From NCBI RefSeq assembly GCF_900217815.1, contig NZ_OBMT01000001.1:620001-684000 (forward strand): a stretch of DNA of 64,000 nucleotides, written 5' to 3'. Below, one piece after another: positions 25,886 through 34,669 of the stretch (position 1 is the stretch's first letter; every line of letters starts with the position of its first letter). The notes under the pieces were generated by a model. The model searched no databases. It was not told the origin of the DNA and saw only the letters and a program-made list of their open reading frames with translations. This DNA comes from Rhodobacter maris (GTDB lineage: Bacteria; Pseudomonadota; Alphaproteobacteria; Rhodobacterales; Rhodobacteraceae). A program made the translations under genes and the position numbers.

Positions 25886-27451
25886 ATGACAAAATCCCGG
25901 GCACAAAAACGTGCCAGACCGTTCATGTTCCGTCGCGCCGAAGGCAAGAAACGGACCGGACCGATCCTGTTGCGTCGCGAGATGGTGGCATTTCTGCCTG
26001 CCGCGGGGTTGGCGGGGCTCTGGTTCGGGCTCGATGGCTTCGTGCTGGTGGGAATCACCGCGCTGATCGTCGCCTGGATGAGCCGCCCGATGGCCTCTGC
26101 GGACGATCCTGAAGACGGGATCGAAGCGCCGCCGGTGCCGCAACGCGCCGAAGCGGAGCTGATGCTCGACGAAACAATCCGGGAAGCGCTCGATTCCGCG
26201 CGCGGCACCGCTTGCCTGATCGTCGGCCTCGATGATGCCGAGACGCTGCGCAACCAGATGAGCCGCCCCGAATTCGACGAATTCCTCAAAGCCTTCGGGG
26301 AACGCATTCGCGGCGTGCTCCGTAATTCCGACCGAATCGCCCTGCTCGAGCGCGAGCGTTACGCGGCGATTCTGACGCCGACCCAACGCCCCGATCTGGA
26401 AAGCATGATCCAGCTTTCGGCGCGGTTGCAGGCGGCTTGTGATGCGCCTTTCTCGATTTCGGCGCGCTCGATCAACATCACGAGCCATGTCGGCTTCTGC
26501 CTTCTCAGCCGCGCGCCCGAACACAGCGGCAAGGCGTTTCTTGCCGCCGCCGAAGCCGCTGCCGACGAGGCACGCCGCAACGGGCCGGGCGCGATCCGCG
26601 CCTTCACACACGAGATCCGTCAGGCCGCCAAAGCACAGGGCGCGCTTGCAGAAGCAATCGGCCCGGCACTGGAAGAGGGCCGGATCGTCGCCTATTTCCA
26701 ACCGCAGATCTGCACCGACACCGGCGCGGTCTCAGGCATGCAGGCCGCCCCGCGCTGGCTCGACCGGGAACGCGGCGTTCTGGGCGAGGCGGAGATCGCC
26801 CCTGCCATCGAGGCGGCCGGGCTGCAGATGCGCCTCAACGAGGTGATGCTGTTTCAATGTTTCAATGCCTTGCGCGACTGGGAACAACTCCCGGTTCCGC
26901 CTGGCCCGGTCTCGCTGGCCCTCGACATGGCGCATGTCGCCGATCCGCGGCTCTTCGACCGGCTGAAATGGGAATTCGACCGTTTCGACATCGCGCCCGA
27001 ACGCACCCGGCTCGTGCTGCATCAGGATGTGACAGCAAAACTCGATGACGAGGTGATCGGGCGCAATGTCTCGCAATGCGCCAAGTTCGGCTGCCGGATC
27101 GAGCTGGCAGGCTTTGGCACCGGGCCGGTCTCGGTGGCGGCGCTGCGTCGCACCGGCGCCGAGCGCATCCGCATTCACCGCTCTTTTGTCACCCATGTCG
27201 ACCGCGACCCGGAGCAGCAACGCCTCGTGGCCGCCATCGTCTCCTTTGCCGAGGGCTTGGGCTTGCAGACTGTCGCCGATGGCGTGACGACGATTGGCGA
27301 GCATGCGATGCTTGCGCAGCTCGGCTGCAACCATGTGCAAGGCAAGGCAATCTCCCAGCCGCTGCCGCTTGAGGAAAGCGGGGCCTGGCTCGCGCGCCAC
27401 GACACCCGGCTCTCCCGGGCGCCGCGCAAGGACGGCCGCCGCGGAGCCTGA
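25886..27451 (+). CDS. degenerate GGDEF-EAL protein, probably catalytically inactive
   Basis: 521 residues with a hydrophobic N-terminal region (about 33-64) that could anchor it in the membrane. The middle part aligns by pattern with a GGDEF domain, but the signature is replaced by RERYAAIL. The C-terminal part is an EAL fold in which key residues are lost: the EAL motif reads QAA (GMQAAPRW), DDFGTG reads LAGFGTG, and the AEGVE region reads ADGVT. It may bind cyclic-di-GMP or a protein partner rather than cleave it. It lies between ttcA and yidC on the same strand, in an otherwise membrane-biogenesis block. Confidence 0.8.
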   Translation: MTKSRAQKRARPFMFRRAEGKKRTGPILLRREMVAFLPAAGLAGLWFGLDGFVLVGITALIVAWMSRPMASADDPEDGIEAPPVPQRAEAELMLDETIREALDSARGTACLIVGLDDAETLRNQMSRPEFDEFLKAFGERIRGVLRNSDRIALLERERYAAILTPTQRPDLESMIQLSARLQAACDAPFSISARSINITSHVGFCLLSRAPEHSGKAFLAAAEAAADEARRNGPGAIRAFTHEIRQAAKAQGALAEAIGPALEEGRIVAYFQPQICTDTGAVSGMQAAPRWLDRERGVLGEAEIAPAIEAAGLQMRLNEVMLFQCFNALRDWEQLPVPPGPVSLALDMAHVADPRLFDRLKWEFDRFDIAPERTRLVLHQDVTAKLDDEVIGRNVSQCAKFGCRIELAGFGTGPVSVAALRRTGAERIRIHRSFVTHVDRDPEQQRLVAAIVSFAEGLGLQTVADGVTTIGEHAMLAQLGCNHVQGKAISQPLPLEESGAWLARHDTRLSRAPRKDGRRGA

Positions 27452-27532
27452 GAGCGTGCCGAAAGAGAGCGGCAGGCCCGGCATCATGGCTCTGGCGGGC
27501 AAGGCCAAGCCGGTCGGGGCGCGCGAAAGCGC

Positions 27533-27561
27533 TTGACCTTTCGCCGCCCCTTCTGTTGAAC
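27533..27561 (+). promoter_or_regulatory. candidate promoter of yidC
   Basis: TTGACC at 27533-27538 and TTGAAC at 27556-27561, 17 bp apart, 38 bp upstream of yidC. The -35 element is strong and the -10 is weak. It would give yidC, the MOSC gene and engB their own promoter. Confidence 0.35.
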
Positions 27562-27598
27562 CGGGCCGAACCCGGATCCGCAGGGGAAACGCACGCCT

Positions 27599-29479
27599 AT
27601 GGACAGTCAGAACAAGAACCTCATGCTCGCGACCGTGCTCTCGGCGCTGGTCATCGTCGTATGGACGGTGTTCTTCCCGCCGGCGACGCCCGTCGCGCCC
27701 GAGGAGGAAGCCGCCACCTTGGCGACAGGCCCCGAGACGGCAGCGCCCCAGGGCGCCGTGCCGCCGGTTGCCGCAACGGCCACACCCGCCGTGCCCGAAA
27801 CCGCCGCGGCCGCCGTGGCGGAGGCGCCGCGGGTGACGATCGACACACCGGAACTTACCGGCTCGATCTCGCTGATGGGCGCCCGGCTCGATGACCTGTC
27901 GCTGAAGAAATATCATGTGAGCCTTGACGAGAGCTCAGCCCTGGTGCGGCTCCTTGCACCGGTCGGCGGCACCGAACTCAATGCCGAGAAGCCCTATTAC
28001 GTGCTCAACGGCTGGTCTCCGGTGGCCGGGCTGACTGCGGCGCAGGTGCCGGGGCCGAAAACGCTATGGACCGCCCCCGAGGGCGCGAAGCTGACCCCGG
28101 AAACGCCGCTGGTGCTGACTTGGGACAACGGCGTCGGGCAAACCTTCACCCGCACCATCGCGGTTGATACGCAATATCTCTTCACTGTCACCGACACGGT
28201 CGCCAACAACGGCACTGCCCCCGTGAGCCTTGCCCCCTGGGGCATCATCGCGCGCCACGGCATCCCCGACGGGCGGCATGTCTATGTGCTCCACGAAGGC
28301 GCCGTGCGGATGACCGACGGCAAGCTCGAAGAGATCAAATACAAGAACATCACCAAGATGGATGAGGTCGCGGGCGAGGGCCAGGCCGAGATCCTGACCG
28401 CGACCCAGAATGGCTGGGCGGGCTTTACCGACAAATACTGGATGACGACCCTCATCCCCGATGTGAACCAGTTCACCTCGGTGGTGAAATATGTCGCCTC
28501 CGCCGATCTCTACCAGACCGAAACGCGCCTTCCCGCGAGCGTCGTTGATGCCGGGGCCACCACCTCGGTGACCACCCGGCTCTTTGCCGGCGCCAAGGAA
28601 TGGGAAGCGATCGCGCATTACCAGAACGACCCGGGCTGGCTCGACAGTCTGCTTGGCGACAAGGTCGACCCGGACCGTCCGCAGGTCACCCGCTTCGTCG
28701 ATTCGATCGACTGGGGCTGGTATTATTTCCTGACGAAACCGATGTTCCGGCTCCTGCACTGGCTCCATGCCGTGCTCGGCAACATGGGCTGGGCGATCAT
28801 CGCGCTCACCGTGATCATCAAGCTGATCGTGTTCCCGCTCGCGCGCACCTCCTACATCTCGATGGCGAAGATGAAAGAGATCCAGCCGAAGATGGAGGAG
28901 CTCAAGGAGCGCGTCAAAGACGACAAGCAGGCGATGCAGCGCGAGATGATGGCGCTTTACAAGCGCGAGAAGATCAACCCCGCCGCCGGCTGCCTGCCCG
29001 TGCTGTTGCAGATCCCGATCTTCTTCTCGCTCTACAAGGTGATCTACGTCACGATCGAGCTTTACCACGCGCCGTGGATCGGCTGGATCAAGGATCTCTC
29101 CGCGCCGGACCCGTCGTCGATCCTGAACCTGTTCGGACTCCTGCCCATTGCCACGCCCGAACCCGGCTCGATGCTCTTCGTGCTCAGCCTCGGTGTGCTG
29201 CCGATCCTGCTTGGCATCTCGATGTGGTTCCAGCAAAAGCTCAACCCGGCGCCGACCGATCCGAGCCAGGCGATGATCTTTGCCTGGATGCCGTGGATCT
29301 TCATGTTCATGCTGGGCAGCTTTGCCTCGGGCCTCGTGCTCTACTGGATCGCGAACAACACGATCACCTTCATCCAGCAGTATTCGATCATGACGCTGCA
29401 CGGCAAACGGCCGGACATCTTCGGCAATATCGTCGCCAGTTTCCGCAAGAAATCTGGCGCGGAACCGCCGAAAAAATGA
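27599..29479 (+). CDS. yidC: membrane protein insertase YidC
   Basis: 626 residues; inserts inner-membrane proteins alone or with SecYEG. An N-terminal anchor (about 8-26) is followed by an Ala/Pro/Glu-rich linker and the large periplasmic beta domain to about 350. The conserved five-helix insertase core then begins near WGWYYFLTKPMFRLLHWLH. The cytoplasmic hairpin has KMKEIQPKMEELKERVKDD, and the INPAAGCLPVLLQIPIF motif is intact. The stop overlaps the start of the MOSC gene. Confidence 0.97.
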   Translation: MDSQNKNLMLATVLSALVIVVWTVFFPPATPVAPEEEAATLATGPETAAPQGAVPPVAATATPAVPETAAAAVAEAPRVTIDTPELTGSISLMGARLDDLSLKKYHVSLDESSALVRLLAPVGGTELNAEKPYYVLNGWSPVAGLTAAQVPGPKTLWTAPEGAKLTPETPLVLTWDNGVGQTFTRTIAVDTQYLFTVTDTVANNGTAPVSLAPWGIIARHGIPDGRHVYVLHEGAVRMTDGKLEEIKYKNITKMDEVAGEGQAEILTATQNGWAGFTDKYWMTTLIPDVNQFTSVVKYVASADLYQTETRLPASVVDAGATTSVTTRLFAGAKEWEAIAHYQNDPGWLDSLLGDKVDPDRPQVTRFVDSIDWGWYYFLTKPMFRLLHWLHAVLGNMGWAIIALTVIIKLIVFPLARTSYISMAKMKEIQPKMEELKERVKDDKQAMQREMMALYKREKINPAAGCLPVLLQIPIFFSLYKVIYVTIELYHAPWIGWIKDLSAPDPSSILNLFGLLPIATPEPGSMLFVLSLGVLPILLGISMWFQQKLNPAPTDPSQAMIFAWMPWIFMFMLGSFASGLVLYWIANNTITFIQQYSIMTLHGKRPDIFGNIVASFRKKSGAEPPKK

Positions 29480-30231
29480 CGGGCCATCTTGCCCATATTC
29501 TCCGCCATCCGATCAAGTCGATCGGCTATGAGGAGATCCGCAGCGCGCCCCTGACAAGGGGGCGCGCTCTGCCTTTTGACCGGGTCTTTGCGCTCTCTCA
29601 CGAGGGGGCGAAATTCGCGCATCCCGCCGTCGAATGGGCCAAGAAGATGAACTTCGTGCGCGGCGTTGCGGCGCCTGCGCTGATGGCGGTGCAGGCAAGG
29701 ACCCACGCGGATGGCACGATCGAGCTGACCCATCCCGATCTGTGGCACCTGCGCTTTGATCCGACCCGCCCCGAAGATCAGGTGAAGCTGATCGAATGGC
29801 TGCGCCCGCTCTGGCCGGAAAGCCGCCCCGCGCCGCGCGCGCTTGAACGGCTGGAGGGGCAGGCCTTTACCGATATGAAAGAGCCCTATATTTCGCTTCT
29901 CTCGACGGCCTCGCTCGAGGCGCTCGGGCAGGCGGCGGGCGTCGCGGTCTCGCGCCACCGCTTCCGCGGCAATCTCTGGGTGGCGGGCTGGGAGCCCTGG
30001 GCCGAGCGCGAGCTTCTGGGCAAGCGTTTGCGCATTGGCGAAGCGGTGCTGGAGGTGGCGATGCCGATCACCCGCTGCCGCGCCACCTGTGCCAACCCCG
30101 AAACCGGGAAGGAAGATTTCGAAACCCTTGAGTGGCTCGAAAAGCTCAATGGAAATTGGCACTTCGGGCTTTATGCGACGGTCGTGGAAAGTGGCACGGT
30201 CACGCGCGGTGACGCAGTGGAGGTGCTGTGA
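29476..30231 (+). CDS. MOSC-domain protein
   Basis: 251 residues. The N-terminal beta-barrel opening is HILRHPIKSIGYEEI. The C-terminal MOSC part has FRGNLWV, the G-x-x-L-R-I-G segment and the Cys-containing MPITRCRATCANPETG. MOSC proteins bind the molybdenum cofactor or carry sulfur; the substrate is unknown here. ATGA overlap with yidC and a one-base overlap with engB place it in the yidC operon. Confidence 0.88.
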   Translation: MTGHLAHILRHPIKSIGYEEIRSAPLTRGRALPFDRVFALSHEGAKFAHPAVEWAKKMNFVRGVAAPALMAVQARTHADGTIELTHPDLWHLRFDPTRPEDQVKLIEWLRPLWPESRPAPRALERLEGQAFTDMKEPYISLLSTASLEALGQAAGVAVSRHRFRGNLWVAGWEPWAERELLGKRLRIGEAVLEVAMPITRCRATCANPETGKEDFETLEWLEKLNGNWHFGLYATVVESGTVTRGDAVEVL

Positions 30232-30881
30232 TGCAGATGGATTTCACCCTAACGCCCGAGCCCGATGACACGAGCCGCGAACGCGGTCGGCTCCTTTTTG
30301 CTGCGCCGGTCGAGTTTCTCAAGGGCGTCGTTGCAATGGCGGGCCTGCCGCCCGCCGACCGGATCGAGGTCTGCTTTGCCGGGCGTTCGAATGTGGGGAA
30401 ATCCTCGCTGATCAATGCGTTGACCAACCGCAAAAACCTTGCGCGCGCCTCGAACACGCCGGGCCGCACGCAGGAGATCAACTATTTCACCACCGAGGGC
30501 GGCCCCTATCTCGTCGACCTGCCCGGCTACGGCTTTGCCGAGGCGCCGGTGGCGGTGGTCCAGAAGTGGCAGGCGCTGCTCAAGAGCTACCTCTCCGGCC
30601 GCGCCACGCTGCGCCGGGTCTTCGTTCTGATCGACGCGCGCCATGGCGTGAAGGCGGTCGATGACGAGATCCTGAGCCTGCTCGACCGCTCCGCCGTAAC
30701 CTTCCAGGTGGTGCTGACCAAGGTCGACAAGATCAGCCAGGCGGAACGGGAGAAAGTGCTTATGCAGGTCAAGGGCGCGCTGCAAAAGCACCCCGCCGCC
30801 TATCCCGAACTTGTGGTCACCTCCTCGGAAAAGGGCGACGGTATCGAGACGCTGCGCGCGATCATTGCGGGCCTCGCATAG
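30231..30881 (+). CDS. engB: ribosome-biogenesis GTPase EngB/YihA
   Basis: 216-residue GTPase needed for large-subunit assembly. P-loop GRSNVGKSS (51-59), G2 region NTPGRTQ, G3 DLPGYG (96-101), G4 TKVD and a final SSEKGDG are all intact. It starts at the ATG at 30231 (TGATG overlap with the MOSC stop), one codon after an in-frame GTG. It is the last gene of the yidC group, followed by a short GC-rich palindrome. Confidence 0.95.
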   Translation: MQMDFTLTPEPDDTSRERGRLLFAAPVEFLKGVVAMAGLPPADRIEVCFAGRSNVGKSSLINALTNRKNLARASNTPGRTQEINYFTTEGGPYLVDLPGYGFAEAPVAVVQKWQALLKSYLSGRATLRRVFVLIDARHGVKAVDDEILSLLDRSAVTFQVVLTKVDKISQAEREKVLMQVKGALQKHPAAYPELVVTSSEKGDGIETLRAIIAGLA

Positions 30882-30902
30882 GGGCGCTGCCCCCCGCAGC
30901 GG

Positions 30903-31634
30903 TCAGACATGCTGGCCGGCATTCACCTCGATCTCGGTGCCGGTCACATAGCTCGAGGCTTCCGAGCAGAGAAACCAGATCACATCGGCCACTTCGCGCG
31001 GCTGGCCGAGCCGACGCAGCGGCAAGCCTTCGACGATCTTCTCGGTGCCGGGCGACAGGATCGAGGTTTCAATCTCGCCCGGCGCAATCGCATTCACCCG
31101 CACCCCCATCGGCCCGAAATCATGCGCCATCTCGCGAGTGAGCGCCTTGAGCGCCGCTTTCGAGGTGGAATAGGCCGCCCCCGCGAACGGATGCACGCGC
31201 GAGCCCGCAATCGAGGTGACATTGACCACCGCGCCCTTGGCTGCGGAAAGCTCGTCCTTCAACCCGCGCGCGAGCACGATGGAGGCGAAAAAGTTCACAT
31301 GGAACACCTGCCCCCAGGTGCGCAGGTCGGTCTCGATCGTGTTGAGCCGCGATCCGCCCGGCCCCTTGGGCGAGATGCCGGCGTTGTTCACAAGCGCGTG
31401 GAGCCGCCCGTCGAGGCGCGATTTGATCTCGGCAATCGCCTCGATCGTGGCGTTCGGATCCCCCAGATCGACCTGAATGTGATCCTCGCGCCCGCCGCCC
31501 CAGGGGCATTGCTCGGGGAAGGGCTGGCGCGAGCAGGTGATGATGCGCCAGCCCTCGCGCGCAAACCGCTTCACCGTGGCATGGCCGATCCCGCGGCTTG
31601 CCCCCGTCAACAGCATCACCTTGCGTCCGTCCAT
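30903..31634 (-). CDS. short-chain dehydrogenase/reductase
   Basis: 243 residues of a classical SDR. Cofactor loop TGASRGIGHA near the N-terminus, NNAGIS, catalytic Ser in NVTSIAGS, catalytic YSTSK, and the back motif RVNAIAPGEIETSI. A basic residue in TCSRQP after beta-2 suggests NADP(H). It starts at an ATG with AGGAG six bases upstream. Substrate unknown. It converges with engB and is divergent from argB. Confidence 0.85.
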   Translation of the reverse strand: MDGRKVMLLTGASRGIGHATVKRFAREGWRIITCSRQPFPEQCPWGGGREDHIQVDLGDPNATIEAIAEIKSRLDGRLHALVNNAGISPKGPGGSRLNTIETDLRTWGQVFHVNFFASIVLARGLKDELSAAKGAVVNVTSIAGSRVHPFAGAAYSTSKAALKALTREMAHDFGPMGVRVNAIAPGEIETSILSPGTEKIVEGLPLRRLGQPREVADVIWFLCSEASSYVTGTEIEVNAGQHV

Positions 31635-31745
31635 CACATACTCCTGACTTTGCACCAAACCTAAACCTCGGCGCGGCAATGGCAATGCCCTTGGCAGGGG
31701 GGGCGTTTGGTTCTAACCATGTTGCCGACACCCCGAGGGCCGCCG

Positions 31746-32639
31746 ATGAGAAAACAGACGATGGATCGTGACTGGATCGCCACTGCGAAGACGCTTTCCG
31801 AGGCGCTTCCCTATCTGCAACGCTATACCGGCGCCGTGGTGGTGGTGAAATTTGGCGGCAATGCGATGGGCGACGATGACGCGATGGCGGAATTTGCCCG
31901 CGATGTCGTGCTGATGAAGCAGGTCGGTATGAACCCGGTCGTGGTGCATGGCGGCGGGCCGATGATCAACGAGATGCTGGCGAAGCTTGGTATCAAATCG
32001 GATTGGGTGCGCGGCAAGCGCGTCACCGACAAGGCAACCGTCGAAGTGGTCGAGATGATCCTCTCGGGGCTCGTGAACAAGCGCATCGTGCAGGCGATCA
32101 ACGATCAGGGCGGGCGGGCGGTCGGCATTTCCGGCAAGGACGACGATCTGATGGTCTGCGAACCCGATGACCCGGAACTGGGCTTTGTGGGCCGCCCGGT
32201 CGAGATGAACGTGCAGGTGATCCGCGATCTTTATTCCGCCGGCATGATCCCGGTGATCGCGCCGGTGGCAACGGGCGTGAACGATAACGAGACCTTCAAC
32301 GTCAATGGCGACACCGCCGCAGGCGCGATTGCGGGCGCGCTGCAGGCCGACCGGCTGCTTTTGCTCACCGATGTGGCGGGGGTGAAGAACAAGGCGGGCG
32401 AGGTGATCACCCAGATGACGCCCGACGAGGTACAGGCGCTCATCGAGGATGAAACGATTTCCGGCGGCATGATCCCGAAGGTCGAAACCGCGCTCAAGGC
32501 GGTAAAGGAAGGCGTGCGCGCGGTGGTGATTCTTGATGGCCGGGTGCCCAACGCCTGCCTGCTCGAGCTGTTCACCGAACATGGCGCGGGCTCGATGATC
32601 CGCTCCACCCAGACCCGCGTGAAACCGCGGCGGCGGTGA
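31746..32639 (+). CDS. argB: acetylglutamate kinase
   Basis: 297 residues; phosphorylates N-acetyl-L-glutamate, the second step of arginine synthesis and usually the feedback- and PII-controlled one. The ATP loop [22 protein letters not shown], the substrate segment [19 protein letters not shown] (partly shown) and [11 protein letters not shown] are typical. GAGGG precedes the ATG at 31746 by about eight bases; the ATG at 31761 is an alternative. Its stop overlaps the GTG of the next gene. Confidence 0.95.
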   Translation: MRKQTMDRDWIATAKTLSEALPYLQRYTGAVVVVKFGGNAMGDDDAMAEFARDVVLMKQVGMNPVVVHGGGPMINEMLAKLGIKSDWVRGKRVTDKATVEVVEMILSGLVNKRIVQAINDQGGRAVGISGKDDDLMVCEPDDPELGFVGRPVEMNVQVIRDLYSAGMIPVIAPVATGVNDNETFNVNGDTAAGAIAGALQADRLLLLTDVAGVKNKAGEVITQMTPDEVQALIEDETISGGMIPKVETALKAVKEGVRAVVILDGRVPNACLLELFTEHGAGSMIRSTQTRVKPRRR

Positions 32640-33262
32640 ACCTGCCCGAAGCCCTGCCCGAAGCCCTTGACGCGGCGCGCCTTTTTGTCGCTGGAATCGC
32701 GCATGACGGGGCGGAGACGGTGATCCTTCTGGCGCCGGAGGAGCCCGGCTTCTGGGCGCATGTCACCGCGCAACCCGAATTCGAAGACGGGGCGGCCGAT
32801 CCGCTCGACCGCTGGTCGAAACGCGTGATCGGGAGGATGGCCGCGCAAGCGGGAGGGCGGGCGCTCTTCCCCTCCGATGGCCCCCCGTTCCCCCCTTTCT
32901 ATCGCTGGGCGATCGAATCAGGGCAGGCCTTTGCCGCGCCGACGCGGCTTCTGGTGCATCGGCGCATGGGGCTGCAAGTCTCTTTGCGCGGCGCGCTGTT
33001 GCTGCCCGGGCATCTGCCGCAGCCGGTCCCCGGCCCCTCGCCCTGCGAAGGCTGTCCTGCCCCCTGCACCGAGACCTGCCCGGCCGGGGCGATGACCGCC
33101 ACAGGCTATGACGTGCCCGCCTGCCGAAGTTTCCTTAACACCGAGGCAGGGGCAAATTGTCTTTCTCTGGGCTGTCTTGCGCGGCAAGCTTGCCCCCTGA
33201 GCCGAAGCTATGGCAGGTTGGAACAACAATCCGCATGGCACTTGAGGCAATTTCACACATGA
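32636..33262 (+). CDS. ferredoxin-like Fe-S protein
   Basis: 208 residues, GTG start overlapping argB (GTGA). The centre carries [17 protein letters not shown] (about 137-153), a [4Fe-4S] motif related to the C-terminal ferredoxin domain of epoxyqueuosine reductase. Further Cys follow at intervals (CRSF, NCLSLGC, CPL). The N-terminal 100 residues match nothing I know. No signal peptide. It is embedded between argB and sixA by overlaps of 4 nt each. Electron partner unknown. Confidence 0.75.
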   Translation: MNLPEALPEALDAARLFVAGIAHDGAETVILLAPEEPGFWAHVTAQPEFEDGAADPLDRWSKRVIGRMAAQAGGRALFPSDGPPFPPFYRWAIESGQAFAAPTRLLVHRRMGLQVSLRGALLLPGHLPQPVPGPSPCEGCPAPCTETCPAGAMTATGYDVPACRSFLNTEAGANCLSLGCLARQACPLSRSYGRLEQQSAWHLRQFHT

Positions 33263-33780
33263 CCCCCGCCGGACACCGCCGACTGATCCTCACCCGCCAC
33301 GCAAAATCGAGCTGGGATGACCCGGCTATGGAAGACAAGCGCCGCCCGCTCAATCCGCGTGGACAAACCGCGGCGCGCGAACTCGGCGATTTTCTTGCCT
33401 CGCGCGGGCTTGAGCCCGAGGAAGTGCTGTGCTCGAGCGCGCTGCGCACCCGCGAGACCTGGGAAGGTGTCGCCTCGGCGGTGATCGAGACCCGCCCCGA
33501 AGTGCATCTGATCGACGCGCTCTATCAGGCCACCCCGGAGACGCTCCTGGCCGAGCTGCGCAAGGCCACGGCCTCCACGGTGATGCTGATCGCCCATAAC
33601 CCCGGCATCGGTGAATTCGCCGCGAGCCTGCCCTCGCGCCCGATCTATGACCCCGATTTCCGCAAATATCCGACCTGCGCCACGCTGATCGTCGATTTCC
33701 AGATCGAGGACTGGCGCGATGTCGCCCCCGGTCAGGGCTCACTGCTCGACTTCTTCACCCCTTCCACCCGCGGCAAGTGA
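33259..33780 (+). CDS. SixA-type histidine phosphatase
   Basis: 173 residues of the phosphoglycerate-mutase-like fold. The catalytic RHG-type motif is LTRHAKSSW (10-18). The second His lies in IAHNPGIGEF. E. coli SixA removes phosphate from the ArcB phosphotransfer domain; the target here is unknown. The ATG overlaps the stop of the Fe-S protein (ATGA); the frame is open upstream but this start fits the family. A terminator follows. Confidence 0.87.
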   Translation: MTPAGHRRLILTRHAKSSWDDPAMEDKRRPLNPRGQTAARELGDFLASRGLEPEEVLCSSALRTRETWEGVASAVIETRPEVHLIDALYQATPETLLAELRKATASTVMLIAHNPGIGEFAASLPSRPIYDPDFRKYPTCATLIVDFQIEDWRDVAPGQGSLLDFFTPSTRGK

Positions 33781-33783
33781 TAA

Positions 33784-33810
33784 AAAGGGCCCCCGAAGCG
33801 GCGGCCCTTT
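33784..33810. terminator. bidirectional Rho-independent terminator between sixA and bztD
   Basis: AAAGGGCC (33784-33791) pairs with GGCCCTTT (33803-33810). A TTT tail follows on the plus strand, and a longer T run lies on the minus strand. It would end both the argB-sixA unit and the leftward bzt operon. Confidence 0.75.
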
Positions 33811-33817
33811 CCTCTTG

Positions 33818-33870
33818 CTCTAAGTATCCCGGGGGGCCGAGGCATTGCCTCGGCGGGGCAGCGCCCCCAC
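33818..33870. repeat. dispersed intergenic GC-palindrome repeat, copy 3
   Basis: On the minus strand it reads as a GGGGGCGCTGCCCC block, an internal CCGAGGC...GCCTCGG hairpin, then CCCCGGGATACTTAGAGCAAG. The order of parts matches copy 2. It lies just downstream of bztD. Confidence 0.5.
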
Positions 33871-33873
33871 AGC

Positions 33874-34659
33874 TCAATGCCCGAGGATCTGGCTCAGGAA
33901 CTGCTTCGTCCGCTCCGATTGCGGATTGTTGAAGAAGTCATGCGGGTTGTTCTGCTCGACGATCTGACCATCGGCCATGAAGATCACCCGGTTCGCCACC
34001 GCCTGGGCAAAACCCATCTCATGGGTGACGCAGAGCATCGTCATGCCCTCCTCGGCGAGCTCGATCATCGTGTCGAGCACCTCCTTGATCATCTCGGGGT
34101 CAAGCGCCGAGGTCGGCTCGTCAAAGAGCATGATCCGCGGCTTCATGCAGAGCGAGCGCGCAATCGCCACGCGCTGCTGCTGGCCGCCTGAAAGCTGGCC
34201 GGGGTATTTGTGCGCCTGCTCCGGGATTTTCACCTTTTCGAGGAAATACATCGCCGTTTCCTCGGCCTCGCGCTTGGGCACCTTGCGCACCCAAATGGGC
34301 GCGAGCGTCAGGTTTTCCAGAATCGTCAGATGCGGGAACAGGTTGAAGTGCTGAAACACCATCCCCACTTCCGAGCGCACCTTGTCGATGTTCTTCAAAT
34401 CCGACGTCAGTTCGATCCCATCCACGATGATCTGTCCGGATTGATGCTCCTCAAGCCGGTTGATGCAGCGAATCATCGTCGATTTGCCCGAGCCCGAGGG
34501 CCCGGCGATGACGATCCGCTCACCGCGGTTCACTGTCAGGTTGATGTCGCGCAGCACATGGAACTGGCCATACCATTTGTTCATGGCGGTGATCTGGACC
34601 GCGACCTCGTCGCTGACCTGCATCTTTGCGCGGGCGGATTGGATGTTCGGCTCCGACAT
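33874..34659 (-). CDS. bztD: ABC transporter ATPase for glutamate/glutamine/aspartate/asparagine
   Basis: 261-residue ATPase of the polar-amino-acid importer class. Walker [10 protein letters not shown] (53-61), Q-loop VFQHFNLF, signature LSGGQQQR (156-163), Walker [12 protein letters not shown] (178-188) and switch His in VTHEMGF are intact. The start has AAGGAGG nine bases upstream; an in-frame upstream ATG is not supported by a ribosome-binding site. It is the last gene of bztABCD, a transporter described in R. capsulatus. Confidence 0.95.
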   Translation of the reverse strand: MSEPNIQSARAKMQVSDEVAVQITAMNKWYGQFHVLRDINLTVNRGERIVIAGPSGSGKSTMIRCINRLEEHQSGQIIVDGIELTSDLKNIDKVRSEVGMVFQHFNLFPHLTILENLTLAPIWVRKVPKREAEETAMYFLEKVKIPEQAHKYPGQLSGGQQQRVAIARSLCMKPRIMLFDEPTSALDPEMIKEVLDTMIELAEEGMTMLCVTHEMGFAQAVANRVIFMADGQIVEQNNPHDFFNNPQSERTKQFLSQILGH

Positions 34660-34669
34660 GGGCCCCTCC

